Assembly (NCBI RefSeq): GCF_025143985.1 | Contig: NZ_CP083564.1 | Coordinates: forward strand, 372,001 to 436,000 | Reading direction: 5' to 3' | Source of the DNA: Sulfitobacter sp. W027 | Lineage (GTDB): Bacteria; Pseudomonadota; Alphaproteobacteria; Rhodobacterales; Rhodobacteraceae | DNA: 64,000 nt | Shown: piece after piece, positions 57,273 through 64,000 of the stretch | How positions within the stretch are numbered: the stretch's first letter is position 1 | Layout: each line of letters starts with the position of its first letter | Notes under the pieces: generated by a model | The model's input: only the letters and a program-made list of their open reading frames with translations | What the model was told of the DNA's origin: nothing | Databases searched by the model: none | Position numbers and translations under genes: made by a program

Positions 57273-57323
57273 AGGGGCCGTATTGCCCCTGACTCCGGTA
57301 TCTTCTTTTCAGGCGCTGGAGTC
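57273..57323 (-). promoter_or_regulatory. Stem-loops in the pnp 5' leader
   Basis: AGGGGC/GCCCCT (57273-57290, 6-base loop) and GACTCC/GGAGTC (57291-57323) lie 35-85 bases upstream of the pnp start on the minus strand. In E. coli the pnp leader has RNase III-cleaved stems that allow self-control; these structures could do a similar job, which is inference. The rest of the 281-base gap shows no gene. Confidence 0.4.
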
Positions 57324-57449
57324 CGGGCGCCGGATTTCAGATTGCGCGGGCATACATGTTTTCAAGGCAAATGGGAAGCGTTCTGTCAGGGCGGGGGGGT
57401 AAGCGGCGGCTTCTTTCCACTGCGCCGGGCCAAGGTCCGCGCGCAACAA

Positions 57450-57479
57450 AAAACCTCCCGGCGCGGGCCGGGAGGTTTT
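57450..57479 (-). terminator. Intrinsic terminator downstream of rpsO
   Basis: AAAACCTCCCGG and CCGGGAGGTTTT enclose CGCGGG, a 12-bp hairpin with T residues on the minus strand, 41 bases after the rpsO stop. Read-through would reach pnp. Confidence 0.9.
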
Positions 57480-57519
57480 GATCGTCTTGTTACCGGATTT
57501 TCCGGCGGGCTGTCCGCAA

Positions 57520-57789
57520 TTAGCGGCGCAGGCCGAGGCGTTTAATCAGGTCCTGATAACGGGACTCGTCTTTGGCCTTAACGTAATCCAGCAGTTTGCG
57601 GCGCGTCGCGACCATTTTCAAAAGACCACGGCGGCCGTGGTTGTCTTTTTTGTGGGTCTTGAAGTGCTCGGTCAGCGTGGTGATGCGCGATGTCAGAATG
57701 GCAACCTGAACTTCGGGCGAACCGGTGTCGCCTTCTTTGGTTGCGAAATCTTTCATGACTTTTGCTTTTTCTTCAGCAGTAATCGACAT
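57520..57789 (-). CDS. rpsO: 30S ribosomal protein S15
   Basis: This 89-residue protein binds 16S rRNA early in 30S assembly. The [29 protein letters not shown] and [11 protein letters not shown] segments are invariant in S15, and the length is standard. GGAGACC lies upstream of the ATG. Confidence 0.98.
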   Translation of the reverse strand: MSITAEEKAKVMKDFATKEGDTGSPEVQVAILTSRITTLTEHFKTHKKDNHGRRGLLKMVATRRKLLDYVKAKDESRYQDLIKRLGLRR

Positions 57790-57957
57790 CGGGGTCTCCT
57801 TTCGAAAAGAGTTTAAATGGATGGCTCAGGCCGGGATGTCGTCCAGCTCAGGCCCATGGAGATACCACCCGCTGACGGAATCAGCAGGCGATGGGGGCGT
57901 ATAGGAGGAATTTGCGCCTTTGGCAAAGGGTGATTTCTGCGACGGCAGCCGGGAGCA

Positions 57958-58896
57958 TCACGCGGCAAGGCCAAGGTCAAAGGCCGCAGACAGCGGGATC
58001 AGCGCGATATCGTCCAGCGTGACGCTGTCCCCCGCCACCCGCGCGACGATGATGTCATCCAGCAGGACGAGCGTCTGGTTCGGGTGATCTGGGTCGGGCA
58101 GGATGGAAAGGGGCGGCTCCGCCCCGGTGGCATCGCTGTCATCCCAGACAAACAAGAGCGAATCATCCTGGGCGTGATAATCCATGATCTGTGCTGCACC
58201 TTCTGCGCCAATCCAATCTCCGAAAATGATCTGATCCGTACCTTCGCCTGACGTCACCACATCCTGTGCTCCCGCGACGATGAGGTCATCCCCGCCGCCG
58301 CCGTTCAGGTAATCGCGGCTTTGCAGGTCGTCCGCCCCGGTAAGCGTGTCATCCCCCCAGCCGCCAAAGAGCGTATCTTCACCCGCACCACCGCGCAGCG
58401 CATCATCGCCAAGCCCGCCTTGGAGCGCGTCATTCCCAGCTTCGCCATTCAGCACGTCATCACCCGCAGAGCCTTGCAACGCGTCATCGCCCGCACCGCC
58501 ATAAAGGAAGTCATCGTCATTATGGCCAAAAAGGCTATCGTCGCCTGCGCCGCCAAAAAGGTCATCATCCCCGTCGTTGCCGTGCAGGCTGTCGTCGCCA
58601 TCGTCGCCGTGCAGCGTGTCATTGCCGTCGTGGCCGTGCAGATCGTCATCTCCAGCAGCGCCATAAAGCAGATCATTCCCGCCGTAGCCGCCAAGTTGGT
58701 CGTCGCCCGCGCCGCCTTGCAGCGTCTCATCGCCATCGCTGCCCGACAGGATGTCTCCGACGGTGTTGGGCCCGCGCGGAGTGTCACCTTCCGGAACATC
58801 CTCCCCGGGCGGCGTTTCAATTTCAACGAAAGTGACAGCGCCGACCGCCATCAGACCCATCACACCAGCCAGCCACAACATGCGCAGTTCCACCAT
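57958..58896 (-). CDS. Membrane-anchored or exported RTX calcium-binding repeat protein
   Basis: This 312-residue protein has an N-terminal hydrophobic segment (residues 7-25) that is a signal anchor or uncleaved signal, then about 16 tandem nonapeptides of the G-G-x-G-x-D-x-L-x type (residues 48-208), and a C-terminal domain of about 100 residues common in Rhodobacteraceae RTX proteins. RTX repeats bind calcium and fold outside the cell. No toxin, protease or lipase domain and no type I secretion genes are seen nearby. It lies between rpsO and DUF1643. Confidence 0.85.
   Translation of the reverse strand: MVELRMLWLAGVMGLMAVGAVTFVEIETPPGEDVPEGDTPRGPNTVGDILSGSDGDETLQGGAGDDQLGGYGGNDLLYGAAGDDDLHGHDGNDTLHGDDGDDSLHGNDGDDDLFGGAGDDSLFGHNDDDFLYGGAGDDALQGSAGDDVLNGEAGNDALQGGLGDDALRGGAGEDTLFGGWGDDTLTGADDLQSRDYLNGGGGDDLIVAGAQDVVTSGEGTDQIIFGDWIGAEGAAQIMDYHAQDDSLLFVWDDSDATGAEPPLSILPDPDHPNQTLVLLDDIIVARVAGDSVTLDDIALIPLSAAFDLGLAA
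58273..58755 (-). repeat. Tandem RTX nonapeptide coding repeats
   Basis: About 16 imperfect 27-base units encode the calcium-binding glycine/aspartate-rich repeats of the RTX protein. Some units have His or Asn in place of Gly (for example H-G-H-D-G-N-D). The repeats are protein-level and diverged in DNA, so recent expansion is not evident. Confidence 0.85.
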
Positions 58897-59007
58897 TCAT
58901 TTGCCTGATGCCCCACACATCATCCCAGCTCCAAAAGGACATGGCTTGGCTTTAAATTCAAAGGAATAGCGGGAAAGTGGTTAACGAATGCCTGCCAGCC
59001 TGCGACG

Positions 59008-59523
59008 CTAGGGCTGCCACAAAACCGGTTCTTGCGTGTAGGGCAGGTAGAGCGGATGTCGGGGGTGCCCCGCTTTGGACAGTCCAAGGTGATAGAGCGG
59101 TTTGGCCCCCGAAGCCAGCCGCGCGGCAACGGTCAAACCGCGGTCCAGATGGGCACCGTGCACGCCCCAGGCCGCAATGATACGGTCGGCCCAATCGGCC
59201 CCGTCGATCAGCGTGCTGTCATTGTCCGGCCCGATGGGATCAGCGGCAGCGCGCATGTCGCGCGGATCAGTGGCGCGCCATGCAAAGATATTGGTTACCC
59301 GAAAACCGCCAAAACCCAGCACCCGCGCGCGGCGCTCGCAGCGCTCGACCGTCGGGTCATTCTGCACTTCGGTCGCGGTGGAGGGGTTTAGCATCACGAA
59401 CATCACCCGCAGCGCAGCGCTGTCCCAGACTCGTGTGAGGCTGTAGCGGTACTGCTCGCAAGCAGAGTAGACCGCCGTTGAGGGCGCATCGCCCTTCGTA
59501 TGACTGCGGGTGATGAGGGGCAT
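59008..59523 (-). CDS. DUF1643 domain protein
   Basis: This 171-residue protein contains L-N-P-S-T-A near residue 47, D-P-T-V-E-R-C-E-R-R-A, N-I-F-A-W-R-A-T-D-P and a C-terminal L-S-K-A-G-H-P-R-H-P-L-Y-L segment, all diagnostic of DUF1643. The function is unknown. Its start abuts the truB stop, so it is in the rbfA-truB unit. Confidence 0.9.
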   Translation of the reverse strand: MPLITRSHTKGDAPSTAVYSACEQYRYSLTRVWDSAALRVMFVMLNPSTATEVQNDPTVERCERRARVLGFGGFRVTNIFAWRATDPRDMRAAADPIGPDNDSTLIDGADWADRIIAAWGVHGAHLDRGLTVAARLASGAKPLYHLGLSKAGHPRHPLYLPYTQEPVLWQP

Positions 59524-60450
59524 TCAGCCCTCGTTCGTGTCCGTAGAGAGGTTAAACACCCGGCTGGGGTGCAATTCGCCCGCTTTGAAGCGGCCCAAGG
59601 CCACGGGCTGGCCATCCAGCGAAGCCCAGCATTCGTCGCCATATTCCACGTCATGGGCGATGACCATGCCGGGGTTGCCATTGCGCAGACGGGTGGCACC
59701 TTCGGGCGTGGCTTTGACCTCGGGCAGGTCGACCAGCCCCTCGGCCAAGGGCAAAAGATGCGTGTCGAGTTCCGGCGTGCGGGCGATTTCGTCGATCTGT
59801 GCCAGCGTCAGCGCGTTCGCGGCGTCAAATGGGCCGGACCACGTGCGCCGCAATTCGCGGACGTGACCCAAACAACCAAGTTTCTGCCCAAGATCGCGCG
59901 CGATGGAGCGGACATAGCCGCCCTTGCCGCAGACCATTTCAAGCGTGACGTGATCGGCGTCAGGCCGGTCGAGCAGCAGCAGGCTTTCCACCCAAAGCGG
60001 GCGGGCGGCGATGTCCATCTCTTCGCCATCGCGGGCGCGTTTATAGGCGCGCTGGCCGTCGATCTTCACGGCAGAGAACTGCGGCGGTACCTGTTGGATA
60101 TCGCCGATAAAATTGCTTAGCGCATCCTTGATGGCCGCATCGTCGGGGCGCAGATCGGAGGTGCCGATGACTTCGCCTTCGGCGTCGTCGGTGTTGGTGG
60201 CAATCCCCAGACGCACGGTGAACTCATAGGCTTTGAGCGCGTCGGTGATATAGGGCACGGTCTTGGTCGCTTCGCCCAAGGCGATGGCCAGAACGCCGGT
60301 GGCTTCGGGATCAAGCGTGCCCGCGTGGCCCGCCTTCTTGGCTTCAAGCGCCCAGCGAACCTTGTTGACCACGGCGGTCGATGTCGGCCCGGCGGGTTTG
60401 TCCACCACCAGCCAACCGGAAATGTCGCGACCTTTGCGTTTGCGTGCCAT
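59524..60450 (-). CDS. truB: tRNA pseudouridine-55 synthase TruB
   Basis: This 308-residue enzyme makes the universal tRNA pseudouridine 55 in the T-loop. The catalytic D47 is in [25 protein letters not shown] and [10 protein letters not shown] are also conserved. Length is normal. It is separated from rbfA by the phosphodiester glycosidase gene. Confidence 0.96.
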   Translation of the reverse strand: MARKRKGRDISGWLVVDKPAGPTSTAVVNKVRWALEAKKAGHAGTLDPEATGVLAIALGEATKTVPYITDALKAYEFTVRLGIATNTDDAEGEVIGTSDLRPDDAAIKDALSNFIGDIQQVPPQFSAVKIDGQRAYKRARDGEEMDIAARPLWVESLLLLDRPDADHVTLEMVCGKGGYVRSIARDLGQKLGCLGHVRELRRTWSGPFDAANALTLAQIDEIARTPELDTHLLPLAEGLVDLPEVKATPEGATRLRNGNPGMVIAHDVEYGDECWASLDGQPVALGRFKAGELHPSRVFNLSTDTNEG

Positions 60451-60528
60451 GTCTTGCCCCTTCGCCTTTGTGGTGCTGCCCTCTAACGGAGCCGCGCGCC
60501 GCTGCCCAGCCCTAGCGCCGGGGAAAAG

Positions 60529-61275
60529 TCACTTTGCAGGCGTGACGATGCCGATGATCGGCCCTAGCGTGGTGAAGCCCGCCCCGGTGCGGCGCAGTCC
60601 CGGCGCGCGCAGACGTGAGATATTGCCGTCGAAATACAGCGCGTTAGGCAGGTCCAGCTCATCGCGGTAGAGCCGGGCAAACTCATGAAAGGTTACCACG
60701 TCATTGGAAATCGCGAAAACCGCGCGTTTTCCGTCTGCCGTGGTGCCAACGCCGTTGCGGATATAGCGCGAGGTGCTGTTGGGTAAGAATCGCGGATGCA
60801 GCGCCCCGTCGATCACCAGCATTGGCCCCGATTGCGTCGCAAAGCGGCAGTCAGGTTTGTCCTTGAGGTAACGCTTGGTCTCGATCACATCGGCGCGGCC
60901 ATCGCGCAGGCAAAAGACCCCATTGGGCAGCAGGCCAAAGTTGCCGGGCCCCGCGCTGTCGATCACGCCGCGCGCCTCGACGCCTTCTTCGACGTAATGC
61001 CCCACCGGAGAGCGGTCTTCGTGGTACATGCCCGCGTTCATCGCAAAGCCCAGCCGCAAGCCCTGCGCCTTCAAGGCCTCATCGAGCGAGCCGAAGAACC
61101 CATAGGGCGCGCCTGCGTCATCGTTAAGAAAGAGCCGCAGGTCGTCACGGTCCAGATCAACTTCGCAAATGGTGTAGGAGCTGCCGTCAAACGTGATGTT
61201 GCGACATTCGGCAGCATCCGAAGGCGTGCCTTTCAGCGCGATCAGCGCCAGTGCGATTAAACCGGCCCGGATCAC
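60529..61275 (-). CDS. Phosphodiester glycosidase family (NAGPA/DUF2233) secreted protein
   Basis: This 248-residue protein has a signal peptide (about 1-21, ending S-D-A-A). Motifs [15 protein letters not shown] and the C-terminal A-L-Y-F-D-G-N-I-S fit the phosphodiester glycosidase family, whose human member removes GlcNAc covers from mannose 6-phosphate. In bacteria it likely acts on envelope or external glycans. Its start overlaps the rbfA stop by 4 bases. Confidence 0.87.
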   Translation of the reverse strand: MIRAGLIALALIALKGTPSDAAECRNITFDGSSYTICEVDLDRDDLRLFLNDDAGAPYGFFGSLDEALKAQGLRLGFAMNAGMYHEDRSPVGHYVEEGVEARGVIDSAGPGNFGLLPNGVFCLRDGRADVIETKRYLKDKPDCRFATQSGPMLVIDGALHPRFLPNSTSRYIRNGVGTTADGKRAVFAISNDVVTFHEFARLYRDELDLPNALYFDGNISRLRAPGLRRTGAGFTTLGPIIGIVTPAK

Positions 61276-61703
61276 TGATCCGGCGCGCTGTCGGCAGCGT
61301 CATCGTCAGGCGCATCCGCATCGCGGCGCACCACGTCTTGGTTCAACATCCGGCGCGTGTCGTCCATCCGGTCGAATGTGCGATCCAATTGGAACCGCAG
61401 ATCAGGAGAGAACTTGAGCGTGAGTTTCTTAGCCACCTGTCGGCGCAATTCGTTCTTATTGCGCGCCAGCAGCTTGAGCACCTCATCCTGACCTTCACCG
61501 CCCAGCGGCAGCACATAGGCCGTGGCGATCTTGAGATCGGGCGAAATGCGCACCTCTCCCACGGTGATCGACAGACGGTTGAGGTCGGTGTCATGCACGT
61601 CCCCGCGTGCGAGAACATCAGACAAGGCGCGGCGGACGGTTTCGCCCACGCGGAGTTGTCGTTGCGACGGGCCTGCGCCCTCATGAAACTTGTTCTTTGC
61701 CAT
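61272..61703 (-). CDS. rbfA: Ribosome-binding factor A
   Basis: This 143-residue protein helps late 30S maturation near the 5' end of 16S rRNA. The [14 protein letters not shown] start, [14 protein letters not shown] and the [11 protein letters not shown] region match RbfA. An acidic tail (D-A-P-D-D-D) follows. ATG 61703 was chosen over 61712. infB and nusA are not upstream; dapB diverges instead. Confidence 0.92.
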   Translation of the reverse strand: MAKNKFHEGAGPSQRQLRVGETVRRALSDVLARGDVHDTDLNRLSITVGEVRISPDLKIATAYVLPLGGEGQDEVLKLLARNKNELRRQVAKKLTLKFSPDLRFQLDRTFDRMDDTRRMLNQDVVRRDADAPDDDAADSAPDQ

Positions 61704-61801
61704 GAACCCCATCTAAGGCTTCGGTTGCACTTTGCCAAGCGCTCGCCGACGGGCTAAACCAGCCGAGCCATTCATGCCCCCGAACTGCAGGAGACACCCC
61801 C

Positions 61802-62620
61802 ATGACACAGACCCCCGGCATCGCCGTTACCGGCGCCTCTGGCCGCATGGGCCAGATGTTGATCCGTGAGATCACCGCCAGCGACAAAATGCATCTGGCC
61901 GCGGCGGTGGAGCGTCCCGGTCATGACTGGGTGGGGCGCGACGTGGGCGAAGCGATGGGGGGCACTGCGTCTGGTGTGACCGTAACTGACGACGCAGCCG
62001 AGGCGTTTGCCAAGGTGCAAGCCGTGATCGACTTCACCGCGCCGCAAGCTACGATTGCCTTTGCTGCCGAGGCCGCGAAGGCCGGGATCGTGCATGTCAT
62101 CGGCACCACCGGGATGACCGATGAGGAGATCGCGCAGCTTGCCCCAGCAGCCGAGCAGGGGGCTGTCATCGTCCGCGCGGGCAACATGAGCCTTGGAGTG
62201 AACCTGCTGACACAGTTGACCCGTCAGGTCGCCGCCGCGCTGGATGTTGACTACGACATTGAGATCATTGAGGCGCATCACAATCAAAAGGTGGACGCAC
62301 CGTCAGGCACCGCTTTGATGTTGGGCGAAGCTGCCGCCGAGGGGCGGGGCGTGAAACTTGCCGATGTCTCAGACCGGGGACGCGATGGCATCGCTGGCGC
62401 ACGGAAGAAGGGTGACATCGGTTTCACCGCGATCCGGGGCGGTGACATCGTGGGGGAACATGATGTGATGTTCGCCGCCGCTGGCGAGCGGATCATCCTG
62501 CGCCACATCGCCTCTGACCGGGCACTGTTTGCGCGAGGCGCCCTCAAGGCAGCGCTTTGGGGGCAGGGGCAGGCGCCGGGCGAATATGACATGCTGGATG
62601 TGCTGGGCCTGAAAACCTGA
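61802..62620 (+). CDS. dapB: 4-hydroxy-tetrahydrodipicolinate reductase DapB
   Basis: This 272-residue enzyme makes tetrahydrodipicolinate with NAD(P)H, for lysine and diaminopimelate. The N-terminal [10 protein letters not shown] binds cofactor. [16 protein letters not shown] holds the catalytic His and Lys residues. Length and motifs are normal. GGAG lies upstream. Confidence 0.96.
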   Translation: MTQTPGIAVTGASGRMGQMLIREITASDKMHLAAAVERPGHDWVGRDVGEAMGGTASGVTVTDDAAEAFAKVQAVIDFTAPQATIAFAAEAAKAGIVHVIGTTGMTDEEIAQLAPAAEQGAVIVRAGNMSLGVNLLTQLTRQVAAALDVDYDIEIIEAHHNQKVDAPSGTALMLGEAAAEGRGVKLADVSDRGRDGIAGARKKGDIGFTAIRGGDIVGEHDVMFAAAGERIILRHIASDRALFARGALKAALWGQGQAPGEYDMLDVLGLKT

Positions 62621-62698
62621 TAATAGCGCAGATTATCTGAAACTTTACCCGCGTGAGCTACGTGAATGCCGAAGGCAATTCACTGATGGGAGGTTTCG

Positions 62699-63058
62699 AT
62701 GAGGTTTATCTTTGCACTCGCCGCGACTGCGGTGCTGGCGCTGAGCGCCCTGCCCGCGGCGGCGGAATATGCCCGTATCCAAAGCAAATCCGACTTCGTC
62801 GCGGCGGTGAATGGCAAAAGGCTGACCCGCCCGCTCGTCGATCTGCGGGTGACCTCTGGCGGAGCCATTTCCGGCAAAGGCGCGGTTTGGGAGGTCACGG
62901 GCACTTGGACGTGGAAAGACGGTTTCTTCTGTCGGACGCTGGTCTGGGGCGGCAAGGATCTGGGCTATAACTGCCAAGTGGTCATGCGCGATGGCGCGAA
63001 AATCCGTTTCACCTCAGACAAGGGGACGGGTGAATCGGCGGTGCTGACCCTGCGCTAA
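62699..63058 (+). CDS. Small secreted protein, often mislabelled dihydrodipicolinate reductase
   Basis: This 119-residue protein has a signal peptide (about 1-22, ending A-A-A). The mature part has two Cys, C78 and C92, and the F-C-R-T-L and Y-N-C-Q-V segments around them, probably joined by a disulfide. It has no Rossmann fold and cannot be a reductase, although homologues are sometimes so labelled by neighbour transfer from dapB. Function unknown; an envelope protein. Confidence 0.75.
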   Translation: MRFIFALAATAVLALSALPAAAEYARIQSKSDFVAAVNGKRLTRPLVDLRVTSGGAISGKGAVWEVTGTWTWKDGFFCRTLVWGGKDLGYNCQVVMRDGAKIRFTSDKGTGESAVLTLR

Positions 63059-63064
63059 GGCCAC

Positions 63065-63367
63065 TTAGAAATCGACAGCGATGCCCTTTTTCTCCCAATC
63101 ACCATAGCGCACCGGCTCTGGCCCATCGCGCCCGCCGAGTTCGGCGGGCAGGTCCAGTGCTGCGGCGGCCTCGCGCCGTGCGGCAGCTTCGGCCAAGGCG
63201 CGTTGCGCGGCGGCGGGCAGGTCCGGGCCGGGGGCCGGTGTCGGGTCATGCGGCGTGTCGGGGATCGGTTTCGGGCCCGGTTTGGGCTGCGGGGGCAGGT
63301 CCGGCGCGGGGCTTGGAGTTGGGTCAGGGCCGGGTCTACTGTCGGGAATGGGGCGTTGATCGGGCAT
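63065..63367 (-). CDS. DUF1674 protein (SdhAF4-like assembly factor)
   Basis: This protein of about 100 residues has a Pro-rich, low-complexity N-terminus (about residues 1-50) and ends with the DUF1674 motif G-G-R-D-G-P-E-P-V-R-Y-G-D-W-E. Eukaryotic SDHAF4 and bacterial homologues assist flavinylated succinate dehydrogenase assembly, which is the likely role here. ATG 63367 follows GAGG; ATG 63370 is equally possible. It is convergent with the small secreted gene and divergent from rsmB. Confidence 0.87.
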   Translation of the reverse strand: MPDQRPIPDSRPGPDPTPSPAPDLPPQPKPGPKPIPDTPHDPTPAPGPDLPAAAQRALAEAAARREAAAALDLPAELGGRDGPEPVRYGDWEKKGIAVDF

Positions 63368-63464
63368 CATGGTCCTCTTGAGCCAAGTTCTCCCTTGATA
63401 TACGTCGCGCGCTGGCCCAGACAACCCGGCAACCCCCGAAGCAAGACCCAGATAGGATAAGATC

Positions 63465-64000
63465 ATGGCAGACACAGGCGTTCAGGCCCGCAGAAGCGCG
63501 GTATATCTGCTGGATCAGGTTTTGGGCGAAGAACCACGTCTGATGTCGGAACTGCTCGCCTCCGGCGCGTTGGACAAGCTGCCCCCCGATGACCGGGCGC
63601 GGGCACAACGTCTGGCACAGGACACGCTGCGCGGGTTGGAGCGTGCCGACCGGCTGTTGCAAAAACATCTGCAAAAGCCCCCCCCGTTGACCGTGCGCAA
63701 CGTGCTGCGCGTCGGTACGGTGGAGCTCTGTCAGGGCGGGGCGGCGCATGGGGTCGTGAACACGATGGTCAATCTCGTGTCCCAGCACCGCACGCTGAGC
63801 CACCTCAAGGGTCTGACCAACGCCGTCTTGCGTAAGATAGCCGCGCAGGGCCCCGAAGCATGGGGCGCCCTGCGCGCACCGCGCTTGCCCAAATGGCTGC
63901 GCGGCCCGCTGGCTGAGGCTTGGGGAACGGACGCCATCGCCGCGATGGAAGAGGCGCATTTCGCGGGCGCGCCGCTTGATCTGACCGCCAAAGGTGACCC
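63465..64000 (+). CDS. rsmB: RsmB-like 16S rRNA cytosine-5 methyltransferase, N-terminal part (cut by window edge)
   Basis: The frame starts at ATG 63465 after AGGATAAG and is open to the right edge (178 codons). The visible part is the NusB-like RNA-binding domain (R-R-S-A-V-Y-L-L-D-Q-V, H-G-V-V-N-T-M-V-N, L-T-N-A-V-L-R-K), which in RsmB/Fmu proteins precedes a SAM-dependent m5C methyltransferase domain. That second domain lies outside the window, so the call rests on the N-terminal half. Confidence 0.85.
   Translation, partial: MADTGVQARRSAVYLLDQVLGEEPRLMSELLASGALDKLPPDDRARAQRLAQDTLRGLERADRLLQKHLQKPPPLTVRNVLRVGTVELCQGGAAHGVVNTMVNLVSQHRTLSHLKGLTNAVLRKIAAQGPEAWGALRAPRLPKWLRGPLAEAWGTDAIAAMEEAHFAGAPLDLTAKGD

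Noticed and set aside
54791..57274. Open frame of 827 codons on the plus strand, antisense to pnp
   Set aside because: High-GC genes often leave the opposite strand free of stops. The pnp frame has full domain structure; the antisense one has low-complexity sequence and no start signal.
58321..58908. Open frame of 195 codons opposite the RTX repeats, rich in Ile/Val/Ala
   Set aside because: It is the reverse reading of the Gly/Asp repeats. It looks hydrophobic only because of the repeat codons.

Overview
The window is 64 kb of gene-dense, GC-rich chromosome from an alphaproteobacterium of the family Rhodobacteraceae, most likely the Roseobacter group (Sulfitobacter-like; genus is inference). 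Support: a Rhodobacter-type trimeric porin, CcrM adenine methyltransferase next to rnhB, a CenR-type response regulator, the lpxK/Kdo-transferase-like/DUF4170/cysQ/pmbA cluster, DUF2794, DUF2125, DUF3576 and DUF1674 family genes, and many genes overlapping by 1 to 14 bases. No rRNA, tRNA, CRISPR array, insertion sequence, prophage or attachment site is visible. The window cuts two genes: mbfA at the left edge and an rsmB-like gene at the right edge.

Layout. 1-8 kb: partial iron exporter mbfA, an I78-type lipoprotein, paaI-paaK (phenylacetate activation), DUF2794, an NlpC/P60 hydrolase coupled to an M17 aminopeptidase, a beta carbonic anhydrase and asd. 8-10 kb: an uncharacterised locus of a membrane-anchored winged-helix protein, a small secreted protein and a divergent secreted protein, with repeated CAATAAC motifs between them. 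10-17 kb: rnhB, ccrM, a single-domain receiver, an AlkB-type hydroxylase, mutY, a DciA-like protein, a DsbA-like oxidoreductase and a class III CoA-transferase. 17-26 kb: an envelope cluster (pmbA, cysQ, DUF4170, a WaaA-like protein, lpxK), DUF2125, then a coupled SDR/crotonase/flavoprotein trio.

26-31 kb: DUF3576, leuS, lptE, holA and a GST on the minus strand. 31-38.5 kb: porin, YggS, L,D-transpeptidase, ribA, the cenR-like regulator followed by four consecutive stem-loops, exonuclease III, a thioredoxin-TPR protein, a Lon-N protein and a Trm112-like protein. 38.5-47.5 kb: a UbiH-family hydroxylase, amidase, aminotransferase, ftsK, lolA, an SLT lipoprotein and hspQ. 47.5-54 kb: ggt, an RsbW/RsbV-like pair, thiolase, free-methionine-R-sulfoxide reductase, rluA and a 1-Cys peroxiredoxin.

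53.5-64 kb: two glycosyltransferases, pnp, rpsO, an RTX-repeat protein, DUF1643, truB, a phosphodiester glycosidase and rbfA on the minus strand (a translation/RNA-decay block interrupted by extra genes), then dapB, a small secreted protein, a DUF1674 protein and rsmB.

Most of the window is housekeeping. The parts most worth a second look are the ToxR-like membrane-anchored winged-helix protein and its repeat-rich intergenic region (8.0-9.8 kb), the WaaA-like protein that lacks the acidic catalytic motifs of canonical Kdo transferases (18.0-19.3 kb), and the string of stem-loops with an anti-Shine-Dalgarno-like segment downstream of the cenR-like gene (35.67-35.81 kb). None is proven here to be a new system.
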